From contig CASBQM010000731.1 of NCBI GenBank assembly GCA_949127645.1, positions 1 through 14,059 on the forward strand: 14,059 bases of DNA. Direction: 5' to 3'. The translations under genes were made by a program, and so were the position numbers. Positions within the stretch are counted from its first letter, which is position 1. Each line of letters opens with the position of its first letter. Of the stretch, positions 1 to 7,127 are shown one piece after another. Origin of the DNA: Synechococcales cyanobacterium PMM_0036 (lineage in GTDB: Bacteria; Cyanobacteriota; Cyanobacteriia; Elainellales; Elainellaceae). The notes under the pieces are model-generated. The model was not told the DNA's origin. It searched no databases and saw nothing but the letters and a program-made list of their open reading frames with translations.

Positions 1-100
1 GATTTATACTGAGGAATTATTTAAGGTTTTTGTTAAAATTTATACATCAACTTCTTTATCATTAACTTCCACATAAAAGTATTTCACACCTTAGTAAACT

Positions 101-523
101 ATGGATTCTGAAGATTTTAAGAGGGGGGATCATCTTTATGTTGATTATGGATGGTGCATACATTATGGAATTTACTATGGTTCTAGAAGAGTAATTCATT
201 ATTCTGATGGAAGAATTCGCAATGATTCCCTACATAAATTTAGATGTCACAAGAGAATTTTGATCAAGAAACATCCTAGGTGTAGTTCTTCTAAGAAGGT
301 GATATCAAGAGCGAAAAAGCGTTTGGGAGAAAAGCAGTATAACTTGATTACAAACAACTGCGAACATTTTACGACCTGGTGTAGGACGGGCAGAGGTAGA
401 TGCAAACAACTCGAACGTTTGGATAAGGGTTTACCCAAGGTCATGAAACATTATCGTCGAGAGGGAACCAAGCTTCTCATCAAAGAAGTCAGGAGAGCCT
501 TCAAAAACTTGAATTATTTCTAA
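101..523 (+). CDS. LRAT-domain (NlpC/P60-like) protein
   Basis: This 140-residue protein matches the LRAT/HRASLS family, a circularly permuted NlpC/P60-like papain fold whose members are thiol acyltransferases or phospholipases. Visible residues fit the catalytic set: His21 in IHYGIYYG, His33 in VIHYSDG (12 residues later, the spacing I recall for HRASLS enzymes), and the nucleophile Cys87 in NNCEHF. The family is known; the substrate here is not. There is no signal peptide or clear membrane helix, and the C-terminus after residue 95 is short and rich in Lys/Arg. The start is the ATG at 101; no good Shine-Dalgarno site precedes it. The gene and its upstream DNA are visibly AT-rich and free of HIP1 sites, unlike the rest of the window, which suggests an accessory or acquired gene. 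It converges on sigC. The family call is fairly sure and the activity is inferred. Confidence 0.8.
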   Translation: MDSEDFKRGDHLYVDYGWCIHYGIYYGSRRVIHYSDGRIRNDSLHKFRCHKRILIKKHPRCSSSKKVISRAKKRLGEKQYNLITNNCEHFTTWCRTGRGRCKQLERLDKGLPKVMKHYRREGTKLLIKEVRRAFKNLNYF

Positions 524-598
524 GAACAAAATTTTTCAGTGAACACCGCCTGAACGGTTTGATTCTCTTGCCAGAGTGATGATATTCTCTGAGTTGCC

Positions 599-639
599 AT
601 AAAAATTAAGGGCTGAGCAGATTTCTCTTGCTTAGCCCT
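599..639 (-). terminator. Rho-independent terminator of sigC
   Basis: An 11-bp stem (609-619 with 629-639, one G-U pair) closes a 9-base loop. Read on the minus strand it is followed by TTAATTTTTAT, a T-rich tail. It lies about 45 bases past the sigC stop, in the gap between convergent genes. In the plus direction no T-run follows, so it serves sigC better than the LRAT-like gene. Confidence 0.75.
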
Positions 640-684
640 CATAACTTGTTAATTGACCTCTTTACTGAAGTTTCAGCAATCAAC

Positions 685-1941
685 CTAGCTCAGTGACTCC
701 AGATAATCCCGCACTCGGTTACGGCGCTTGGGCTGTCTCAGCTTTTGCAGGGCTTTGGCTTCAATCTGACGGACTCGCTCGCGCGACAGGTCAAGTGCCC
801 GACCGATTTCGGCAAGGGAGTAAGGCTGTCCATCACCCATGCCAAACCGCATCAGGATGACATCCCGTTCGCGGCTGGTCAGGTCAGTGAGCAACTGCTG
901 CAAGTCACGATGCAGAGCCTCCCGCATTAGCACTTCCTCTGGCGAGACATCTTCGGTCTCTAGCAAGTCGCCTAGCTCAGTGTCGCGCTCTTTACCGACT
1001 TTTGTTTCCAGAGAGACAGCACGAGGCACCCTTAGCAAGACTTCCCGCACTTGGGCTGGAGTCATTTCTAGCTCTAGCGCCAGGTCTTCCATCGTCGCAG
1101 TCCGACCTTTCTCTTGGGAGATTTTGCGCTGCGCCTTTTTGATTTTGTTCAGCTTTTCGGTGATGTGAACTGGGAGGCGAATGGTGCGGCTTTGAGTGGC
1201 GATCGCCCTCGTAATCCCCTGACGAATCCACCAGTAGGCATAGGTGCTAAAGCGATAGCCCTTAGTAGGGTCAAACTTCTCCACTGCTCGCTCTAGACCC
1301 AAAGTGCCTTCCTGTATGAGATCCAGTAGCTCCAGCCCTCGGTTCTGATATTTTTTAGCAACTGATACCACTAAGCGCAGGTTGGCTTTGATCATGTGAT
1401 CTTTCGCCTTCACGCCTTCTGACTGAACTTGATCGAGTTCAGTCACCGTCAACGCTGCCAGATCTGCCCAGTGACGCTTGCCCGATGCCAACAGCGGCTT
1501 AAGTTCAGCCACCGGGATACCTGCATCAGTTGCCCAGCGCTCTAGAGAGGGGCGGTGTCCTAGGTGAGAAGCGAGGCGATCGTGGGTTTCAATAATTTGC
1601 ACATACTGCTGCATTTGAGCATCAGTCTCGACCGCAGTGTTGCGTAGCTCGACTAGGCGCATATAGCGCTGGACGCTTTGAGCTTCAGAAACCTCTTCGT
1701 CGCGCCCTAAAAGTCGGACTCGACCAATTTCCTGGAGATATAGACGCACGAGATCGGTGGTACGCCGTCCCGCAGCCTTCGCCGCGCCGGAACCAGAATA
1801 TTCTATTTCTAAGTCTGCCAGGTCGTGATCCACTTGCGATTCATCCAACTCTGCTCGATTTGCATCATTGGCAAACTGTAGATTAACCACGTTAGAAGAC
1901 TCATCGTAGTTGGCATCCGCGTAAAAGGGTTGTGCTGGCAT
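685..1941 (-). CDS. sigC: RNA polymerase sigma factor SigC (group 2, sigma-70 family)
   Basis: A non-essential-type (group 2) sigma-70 factor that would direct RNA polymerase to a subset of promoters. Counting from the longer ATG at 1983 (432 residues), region 1.2 begins near residue 74 (TTDLVRLYLQEIGRV). Region 2 spans about 195-272, including the core-binding and -10-melting helix (GYRFSTYAYWWIRQGITRAI). Region 3 is about 273-340. Region 4 is about 360-415, with the -35-binding helix LSRERVRQIEAKAL. The acidic N-terminus is short, as in SigC rather than the principal SigA. I place the start at the in-frame ATG at 1941 (Met15 of the longer form) because the sequence there, MPAQPFYADANY, resembles the SigC N-terminus I recall from Nostoc. 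Neither start has a convincing Shine-Dalgarno site. Group 2 SigC factors are linked to carbon/nitrogen balance, stationary phase and heat; that is family knowledge only. Confidence 0.92.
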   Translation of the reverse strand: MPAQPFYADANYDESSNVVNLQFANDANRAELDESQVDHDLADLEIEYSGSGAAKAAGRRTTDLVRLYLQEIGRVRLLGRDEEVSEAQSVQRYMRLVELRNTAVETDAQMQQYVQIIETHDRLASHLGHRPSLERWATDAGIPVAELKPLLASGKRHWADLAALTVTELDQVQSEGVKAKDHMIKANLRLVVSVAKKYQNRGLELLDLIQEGTLGLERAVEKFDPTKGYRFSTYAYWWIRQGITRAIATQSRTIRLPVHITEKLNKIKKAQRKISQEKGRTATMEDLALELEMTPAQVREVLLRVPRAVSLETKVGKERDTELGDLLETEDVSPEEVLMREALHRDLQQLLTDLTSRERDVILMRFGMGDGQPYSLAEIGRALDLSRERVRQIEAKALQKLRQPKRRNRVRDYLESLS

Positions 1942-1983
1942 AATGCTTGTCTCAATTGCTCCAGGTAACAAGGGGGCTTTCAT

Positions 1984-2327
1984 TGTTGCTTACGGCTATT
2001 GTTCCCATCATTCGGGATCAATCAACTTAGGACGAAAGAAATTGCTTAAAGTTTCGCTGCATGAATTTTTTCAGCTAGCAGTTGCTCAATTGAGCACCGT
2101 GCCAAGTTAGAAACCTGATCTGGTAGAAACTGGGGTGTAGACGTAGCCCTTAGGTTAAGTCAGCAATTATTCCTAATTCCCTAGAGGGATATAGTCATCT
2201 ACATCTCTTGTACTGCCAATTCCTGAGGACGTTCTTGAATTCTTTGTGGGTCGCCATCAAGTAGCAATGAAGATCAGCGCTTTGGCGGATAATATTTGAG
2301 GAGATGTGTCAATCTTCTTAGCGCCTT
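1984..2327. other. Intergenic region upstream of sigC
   Basis: This 344-base stretch lies between the 3' end of the GTPase gene and the sigC start, both on the minus strand. It must hold the sigC promoter if sigC is transcribed separately, but I see no convincing -35/-10 pair. Notable content is a 14-bp perfect palindrome at 2083-2096 and a short 5-bp inverted repeat, TCCCT-AG-AGGGA, near 2177-2188. No open frame here resembles a known protein, and I see no tRNA-like structure. Confidence 0.6.
2083..2096. promoter_or_regulatory. Perfect 14-bp palindrome upstream of sigC, possible operator
   Basis: TGCTCAATTGAGCA is its own reverse complement and sits about 140 bases upstream of the sigC start. 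Dimeric regulators bind sites of this form, but I cannot match it to a named factor. It is not an NtcA site (GTA-N8-TAC). Confidence 0.35.
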
Positions 2328-3851
2328 TTAGCCTTTTTCCGGGGATGGCAGGGCAATCCGAGCGATCGCGTCCTGCACGAACACCTTAATGAATTCGTCG
2401 CGGCGGTTGAGCTGAAACTGCTCCTGCACCACCTGCGTCATGCCGCCATCTCCCCAAGTTTGGTCGCGGCGGAAGTATTCAATGAAGCTCTTCCCGGCGA
2501 TACGGGTCAGGTAGGCTGCCGTTACGCCCTGGATCGCTCGACCGATGAGAAAGGTGCCGACGTTGGTTTGCAGGGCGATCGAGAGAAGTTCGATCGCGCC
2601 TCGCACTACGCCCAGACTAACGAGGGTTTTGGCTAGTGAAATGGCTAGCTCTTTACCGCGCTCTAGATTGATCTCGCAGCCGTAGACTCGCCCTAACTCC
2701 ACCACCATTTGGGCATTAATGGCAGCCGTGGCGATTAAATCCACGAAGGGTAGCGGCGTGACTGAAACCACCCCAGCGCTGATCCACTGATAGCGATCGA
2801 CTATTTTTTCAGCCTGAGTTTGGCGTTCGGCATCAATGAGCTGGCGGGCTTCTGCACCGAGCCTCTGAGATTGCAGCAAAATGTTGTCGGCAATCAGATC
2901 TTCGCCTTCCGATCGCAATACCGCCGCCATTCGTCGGAGCAGGGGAATAATTTCTGGCTCAGGCTGAAATAGCTCGCCGTTCTCTAGACGCACAGCCTGG
3001 GGACTGGCAGCGATCGCCACAATATCTTCGGGCGGAATGAGAGTCTGGACGCGCTGCTGAATGCGATCGAGCAAGGTATCTAAGTCGGTTTCAGGGTATA
3101 GATCGGTTTTGTTGAAGACGAGGAGCGATCGCTTGCCAATCTCTGTTAAAGCCCGCAGAGCCGTATACTCTGATTGGCGCAAGTCATTATCAATCACGAA
3201 CAGCAGCAAATCAGCATCCGCCGCCATCCGCCGCGCCAGGTTTTCTCGCTCTGTACCGATAATTCCGATCTCTAAGATACCGGGAGTATCGGTGATCTGG
3301 ATCTCTCGCTCTAGCCCTTTAAGCTGAAAGCGGTAAATCTGTCCCAGTTCTGTTGTGCCCAGCGTCGCGCCGACCCGACCCGCCATTCGACCGATCACAG
3401 CATTGACGATCGAGGTTTTTCCGGCTGATCCCGTGCCAAAAATGACGACGTGCAGTTCTCGAAAGGATAGGCTCTGCTCAATTTCACGGGAGCGATCGAT
3501 CAATGCCTGTCGGGCAATCTCGTCCTGGATTTGAGCCACCTGCTGCTGTACCGCCTGGAGGGTTTCGCGCGCTACCTCTGCCTTCTGCTCAGGAATCTTG
3601 GGCAGTGAAGGGCGATCGGCTCTCTGTGAAGGAAAAATGCGTGGGCGAAAAAAGGGCAGCGCAAAATAGAGTAAAGCCGCCACAGCACAGAGCAAAAGTG
3701 CCAGCATCAGCGCCAGCAAAATGTTCGCCAGCAGCGGTGAAGTAATGGCAATACCAAAATAGAGCTGTGATAAAGAGCCTGTCAGCCATATCACCAGCCC
3801 CAAAATTAGCAGAATGCCGACAACAAGCGTCAGGAGACGTGACCTAGACAT
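2328..3851 (-). CDS. Membrane-anchored GTPase with C-terminal DUF697-like region
   Basis: This 507-residue protein begins with two hydrophobic helices (about residues 7-33 and 40-68), which should fix it in the cytoplasmic or thylakoid membrane. A helical linker (about 88-130) leads to an Era-like GTPase domain. The G motifs are clear: P-loop GTGSAGKTS at 139-147, DTPG at 188-191, NKTD at 247-250 and a G5-like AAS at 281-283. From about 350 to 480 follows a hydrophobic region (WISAGVVSVTPLPFVDLIATA) typical of DUF697/YcjF-type proteins. Members of this group are common in cyanobacteria, but their role is not established to my knowledge. The ATG at 3851 has no Shine-Dalgarno site; one arm of a 13-bp inverted repeat ends directly against it. 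The gene lies downstream of rbp with an 88-base gap and could be read through from it. Confidence 0.88.
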   Translation of the reverse strand: MSRSRLLTLVVGILLILGLVIWLTGSLSQLYFGIAITSPLLANILLALMLALLLCAVAALLYFALPFFRPRIFPSQRADRPSLPKIPEQKAEVARETLQAVQQQVAQIQDEIARQALIDRSREIEQSLSFRELHVVIFGTGSAGKTSIVNAVIGRMAGRVGATLGTTELGQIYRFQLKGLEREIQITDTPGILEIGIIGTERENLARRMAADADLLLFVIDNDLRQSEYTALRALTEIGKRSLLVFNKTDLYPETDLDTLLDRIQQRVQTLIPPEDIVAIAASPQAVRLENGELFQPEPEIIPLLRRMAAVLRSEGEDLIADNILLQSQRLGAEARQLIDAERQTQAEKIVDRYQWISAGVVSVTPLPFVDLIATAAINAQMVVELGRVYGCEINLERGKELAISLAKTLVSLGVVRGAIELLSIALQTNVGTFLIGRAIQGVTAAYLTRIAGKSFIEYFRRDQTWGDGGMTQVVQEQFQLNRRDEFIKVFVQDAIARIALPSPEKG

Positions 3852-3964
3852 CAGCGGCTATGCGGTTAGCGATCGAAGCCTTTGGCATCTCTTTGGCTGC
3901 TATGGACGGCAGCATCAAATGCTTACTAACCTTAGCGTACTACTCTCTAGACGCATAGCCGCTG
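3852..3964. repeat. 13-bp perfect inverted repeat between rbp and the GTPase start
   Basis: The arms are CAGCGGCTATGCG (3852-3864) and CGCATAGCCGCTG (3952-3964), separated by 87 bases. The first arm abuts the GTPase ATG at 3851. The second lies inside the last codons of the rbp gene. The second arm also overlaps a local hairpin, AGCCGC (3957-3962) with GCGGCT (3970-3975), so two alternative folds are possible in a joint transcript. It could regulate GTPase translation or be a copy of a small dispersed palindromic repeat. Confidence 0.55.
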
Positions 3965-4239
3965 CTTCTGCGGCTCCCTTCACGATTGCCACCCTCTTCA
4001 CGAGGCTTAGCTTTGTTGACGCGAATTTCTCGACCGAGCCACTCAGCCCCATCCAATTCAGCAATGGCTTTATCTTCTTGAGCGTCTTCTTCCATCTCTA
4101 CAAACGCAAAACCACGCTTTCTGCCTGTTTCACGATCGGTCGGCAGACTGACTCGACTCACCTTGCCATATTCTGCAAAAACCTCTCGCAGATCTTCCTC
4201 GGTCGCCTGAAAAGACAGGTTGCCCACGTAAATAGTCAC
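3940..4239 (-). CDS. RRM-domain RNA-binding protein (cyanobacterial Rbp family)
   Basis: A small single-RRM protein of 99 residues. RNP2 is IYVGNL at residues 3-8 and RNP1 is RGFAFVEM at about 42-49. After the fold comes a short Gly/Arg/Ser-rich tail (about 78-99), the usual layout of cyanobacterial Rbp proteins, which bind RNA and are often cold-induced. A longer reading would start at TTG 4251. I choose GTG 4239 instead because GGAG at 4246-4249 lies six bases upstream of it and because the protein then begins MTIYVGNL, the family's usual start. A good promoter at 4344-4372 gives a leader of about 100 bases, consistent with post-transcriptional cold control, though that is inference. The FHA-PBP gene lies upstream on the same strand. 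Confidence 0.92.
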   Translation of the reverse strand: MTIYVGNLSFQATEEDLREVFAEYGKVSRVSLPTDRETGRKRGFAFVEMEEDAQEDKAIAELDGAEWLGREIRVNKAKPREEGGNREGSRRSSGYASRE

Positions 4240-4245
4240 GGCTTT

Positions 4246-4249
4246 CTCC
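4246..4249 (-). promoter_or_regulatory. Ribosome binding site deciding the GTG start of rbp
   Basis: GGAG on the minus strand, followed by AAAGCC and then GTG at 4239-4237. The spacing is right for this start. The TTG at 4251 overlaps the same GGAG, so it cannot use it as its own site. Confidence 0.7.
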
Positions 4250-4343
4250 AAAACCTTAGCGATACAAAAGGCAGTTCGGAGATGTTCAAAGAATGCAAGT
4301 GCAGAATCTGAAACTTTTCTACCGAGTACTGCATTTGCTGGAG

Positions 4344-4372
4344 ATCATATCCGATTTATGGAGTGACAGCAA
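4344..4372 (-). promoter_or_regulatory. Sigma-70 type promoter of rbp
   Basis: On the minus strand TTGCTG (4367-4372) and TATGAT (4344-4349) are separated by exactly 17 bases. Transcription would start near 4337, giving about 98 bases of untranslated leader before the GTG of rbp. This is the clearest promoter in the window. Confidence 0.65.
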
Positions 4373-4433
4373 AATTATGTCATCTTTTTCAGACTTCTTT
4401 CAGGTTTTTTTTCAGATTAGAGGGGCGATCGGG

Positions 4434-6716
4434 CTAACGAACCACCTGCTGCATATAGTTACCCCAAAGCTGGGCGGCATCTGCGCTCGTTCCGGCGGTG
4501 GGCGTGTTGTCGTCATTGCCAAACCAAATACCCGTTGCCAAAGCCTGACCCGGCACATAGCCCACAAACCAAAGGTCTGTGTTGTCGTTATTGGTGCCTG
4601 TTTTTCCCGCTTCCCCTAATCCCAGAGCTGCGTTGCGTCCGGTGCCCGACTGGATGACTCCTTGCAGTAGAGAAGTCATCACACCAGCAACCTGGGGATC
4701 AATCGCCGGGAGGTTAGTCTGAGCATTTTGCTGATAGTCAAAAATGACGCGACAGGTCTTAAAATCTTGAGGATTAGTGCAATCGCTGCTGTCTAGAATG
4801 CGGTTAATGGTATGGGGTTGGTTGCGAATCCCCTGATTTGCCAAAACGCTATAGGCTCCTGTGAGTTCTAGCAAATTTACCTCGCTTTGTCCTAGCACAA
4901 GTCCAGGGACGGGATCGAGCTTGGAGGTGATCCCCATGCGCTGTGCCGTTCGCACCACTTGATCTAGCCCCACCTGTTGACCAATGCGCAAAGCCACGAC
5001 ATTTTCCGATCGCGCCAATGCACTATACATATCCAGGCTGCCGCCCCCTGACTTGCAGCCCTCAAAAAACTGTCCGTTCCAGTCGAGTGGGGCACAGGAA
5101 AATGCGGTGCTAGGCGAAATTCCCTGCTCGCTCGCCGCCGTGTAGGCAAACATCTTGAAGGTTGATCCGGGCTGCCGCAAAGCCTGAGTCGCGCGGTTAA
5201 ACTGGCTCTGCTGAAAATCAACGCCGCCTACCAGCGCCAACACTTCTCCCGTGCTGGTGTCAAGCGTCACGAGTGCGCCTTGCGAAAACCCGGCAGATGA
5301 GCCTGTGGTGCCTACCGCCGTTTTCAGGCTTACCTCCGCCTTGGTCTGGATCTGAGTATCCAGACTGCTTTCCACAATAAAGTTGCCTTCCTGAGCGAGC
5401 TGTGCCCCCAGAAGGGTGTCTAAATCTTGAAATACCTGCCCGTAAAAATAAGGAGCGATCGTACTTTCTAACTCTTTAATCGCCGCCGGATTAATCTCAA
5501 TCCGCGATCGCCTTGCCCGCTGAGCTTCTTCCAAGCTAACCGAACCTTGAGCCGCCATGCGGTTGATGACGCGATCGCGCAACTCCACTGCCGACTGGTA
5601 ATCTCGCACGGGATTAAAGCGGTTGGGAGCCGGAAGAATACCCACCAGAGTTGCCGCATCGGATAGCGTCAGATCTTTCGCCGATTTGCCGAAATAAAAC
5701 TGCGCTGCGTCTTCAAAGCCATAGTTGCCGCTGCCCAGGTAGACGCGATTCAGATAGGTCAGCATCAAAAAATCTTTGCTATAGACAGCTTCCAGCTTCA
5801 GCGCCACCATGGCTTCACGGATCTTGCGGCTGGCAGAATCTTCAGTGCCCACGTAGTCTCGGAAGATGCTGCGCGCCAATTGCTGCGTAATGGTGCTAGC
5901 TCCCTCTCGAATCTCGCCCCCCTTGACGTTGGTGACGAGGGCGCGAGTAATGCCGATCGGGTCGACTCCCCAATGCCAGTAGTAGCGGGAATCTTCTGAG
6001 GCAATCACCGCTTTGGGCAAAAAAGGCGAGAAGTCTGAAAGCCGCTTATTTTCTAGGTGAGCGCGTGTTTCGATCGGTCTGAGGGGCGTTTCGCCATCCC
6101 GCGCATAGACCACAACGGGTCCTTGGACTGATGCGGGGAGCGGACGCACGCCAAACTTTTGCCACTCAAAGACTGTCCAAGTGGCAGCGATCGCCGTCAG
6201 ACCTGTAAAGCCATACAGCCCATACTTGATTGCTTTGACATAGGTTGGAGGCGGATTGTGATACTGAACCTTCACAGCCGCCGCCAGTTCAGGGGGTCCC
6301 AACGTCAGAACATCTCCATGATGCAGCGTCACTTTAGCGAGTCGTCGTTTGCCTCGGTAGATACCGTTAGTAGAGTTTTCATCCTTCATCACAAACGGCT
6401 CGTGGGGCTGCTGCTTGTCGCGCGTTACGGAGAGATGCACCTGGCTCACCACCGGATTTCGCACCACGATATCGCAAGATTTAGAGCTGCGCCCCAGTAC
6501 GTAATGCTCTCCTAGCAACGGGTAGATGTCTGCCTTATCAGAGTCGGCATCCTGCACCCATAGCTCTGGCACTTTAGCGTTGGGCTTGAGGGCAAGCTGA
6601 GAAAAGTTGACCTTTGCCTGAATGGTTTGAACGGCTTGCGTAATCGCCCGCAAAAAAGTCTTTGGCGGTTTGGAAGGCGAATTGGGTGGAGTAGGCGGCG
6701 TGGAAGGTGGAGTCAT
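4434..6716 (-). CDS. Class A penicillin-binding protein (PBP1-type) with N-terminal FHA domain
   Basis: A bifunctional peptidoglycan synthase fused to a phosphothreonine-reading FHA domain. Numbering is from the upstream in-frame GTG at 6737 (767 residues). A Pro-rich N-terminus (8-26) precedes the FHA domain at about 71-160, with GRSS, H101 in VSQVHLS and NSTNG. A single transmembrane helix follows at about 172-190. The GT51 glycosyltransferase has its catalytic Glu in EDSRYYWHWG (E248) and motif GASTITQQ (279-286). The transpeptidase has STFK (S525 nucleophile, K528), SEN (577-579) and KTGT (712-715). The FHA domain lies before the only membrane helix and so faces the cytoplasm; this suggests control by a Ser/Thr kinase (inference). 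The ATG at 6716 is preferred over GTG 6737 only because it is an ATG; neither has a Shine-Dalgarno site. A weak -10 candidate, TACAAT, lies at 6813-6818. Confidence 0.93.
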   Translation of the reverse strand: MTPPSTPPTPPNSPSKPPKTFLRAITQAVQTIQAKVNFSQLALKPNAKVPELWVQDADSDKADIYPLLGEHYVLGRSSKSCDIVVRNPVVSQVHLSVTRDKQQPHEPFVMKDENSTNGIYRGKRRLAKVTLHHGDVLTLGPPELAAAVKVQYHNPPPTYVKAIKYGLYGFTGLTAIAATWTVFEWQKFGVRPLPASVQGPVVVYARDGETPLRPIETRAHLENKRLSDFSPFLPKAVIASEDSRYYWHWGVDPIGITRALVTNVKGGEIREGASTITQQLARSIFRDYVGTEDSASRKIREAMVALKLEAVYSKDFLMLTYLNRVYLGSGNYGFEDAAQFYFGKSAKDLTLSDAATLVGILPAPNRFNPVRDYQSAVELRDRVINRMAAQGSVSLEEAQRARRSRIEINPAAIKELESTIAPYFYGQVFQDLDTLLGAQLAQEGNFIVESSLDTQIQTKAEVSLKTAVGTTGSSAGFSQGALVTLDTSTGEVLALVGGVDFQQSQFNRATQALRQPGSTFKMFAYTAASEQGISPSTAFSCAPLDWNGQFFEGCKSGGGSLDMYSALARSENVVALRIGQQVGLDQVVRTAQRMGITSKLDPVPGLVLGQSEVNLLELTGAYSVLANQGIRNQPHTINRILDSSDCTNPQDFKTCRVIFDYQQNAQTNLPAIDPQVAGVMTSLLQGVIQSGTGRNAALGLGEAGKTGTNNDNTDLWFVGYVPGQALATGIWFGNDDNTPTAGTSADAAQLWGNYMQQVVR

Positions 6717-6890
6717 GGACAGCCCGTGCAGAGTCACTCAAGACTAGATACAGTTTGACCCGCTGAAGTTTCCGAAGTTTTCTCCAAACTCTCTCTAAGT
6801 TCAGCTACCCATATTGTACTGACTGTCCTGCAAGTCGCAGAAAGCTCTCAGGCAGACCACTCAAGTTTTTGCCGATAGGAGACGATCGCC

Positions 6891-6919
6891 AAAAAAAATC
6901 CCCAGCTTTTGGCCGGGGA
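6891..6919 (-). terminator. Rho-independent terminator upstream of the PBP gene
   Basis: Stem 6899-6906 with 6912-6919 (8 bp), loop of five bases, then eight T on the minus strand (6891-6898). The one non-Watson-Crick position (6904/6914) is a G-U pair only in minus-strand RNA, so the structure favours that strand. No protein gene ends just upstream on that strand; this is the main reason to suspect a small RNA. Confidence 0.8.
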
Positions 6920-6983
6920 ATCTATCAGGGTGCATCTACCACTCCCTTATGCAGCAAAACCCAAGCTTTCTCAGGAGTGGGGC
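6891..6983 (-). ncRNA. Small-RNA or attenuated-leader candidate, about 90 nt
   Basis: On the minus strand a -10-like GATAAT (6990-6995) would start transcription near 6983. The RNA would begin with ACAGCCCCACTCC, form a 7-bp stem CCACTCC/GGAGTGG (6974-6980 with 6939-6945), and run through a short linker into a strong terminator hairpin with eight U residues ending at 6891. A promoter, folded body and terminator in about 100 bases is the form of a free-standing small RNA. It lies 154 bases upstream of the PBP gene on the same strand, so it could instead be an attenuated leader of that gene. I do not recognise it as 6S, tmRNA, SRP RNA, RNase P RNA or Yfr1. No good -35 box is visible. Confidence 0.55.
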
Positions 6984-7127
6984 TGTGAGATTATCGTGAA
7001 GACCGATCGGTGAAATTTAGAGATTGTGCGAAGCTGCTCAAATTCTGAGGGAATTCCGAGATCTAAAAATTCAAAGATATGCTGGATAGATACATATTCT
7101 TAACTTTCTTTCGCCCTTTAGAAAATT

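Larger units (their letters stand above)
6738..7127. other. Divergent intergenic region between the PBP and PRC-barrel genes
   Basis: This 390-base region must hold promoters for both flanking genes, which point away from each other. It contains a small-RNA candidate on the minus strand (6891-6983), a perfect 10-bp palindrome ACCGATCGGT at 7002-7011, an 8-bp palindrome GGAATTCC near 7050, and a weak -10 box for the PBP gene (TACAAT, 6813-6818, minus). I see no clear promoter for the PRC-barrel gene and no open frame worth calling. Confidence 0.5.

Noticed and set aside
839..1168. Plus-strand open frame of 109 codons inside sigC
   Set aside because: It is antisense to the conserved sigma regions, has Ser-rich low-complexity content and resembles no protein. 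The minus frame is certain.
3814..4311. Plus-strand open frame of 165 codons across rbp and the GTPase start
   Set aside because: It runs antisense to the whole RRM gene, whose RNP motifs are clear. No ribosome binding site or recognisable domain is seen.
4380..4433. Terminator of the PBP gene in the A/T-rich runs after its stop
   Set aside because: Runs of A and repeated TCTGAAAAA units are present but no stable stem precedes a T-run on the minus strand.
7002..7011. ACCGATCGGT palindrome as a specific operator
   Set aside because: It contains CGATCG, a core shared with the abundant HIP1-like sites in this genome, so symmetry here is expected by background.
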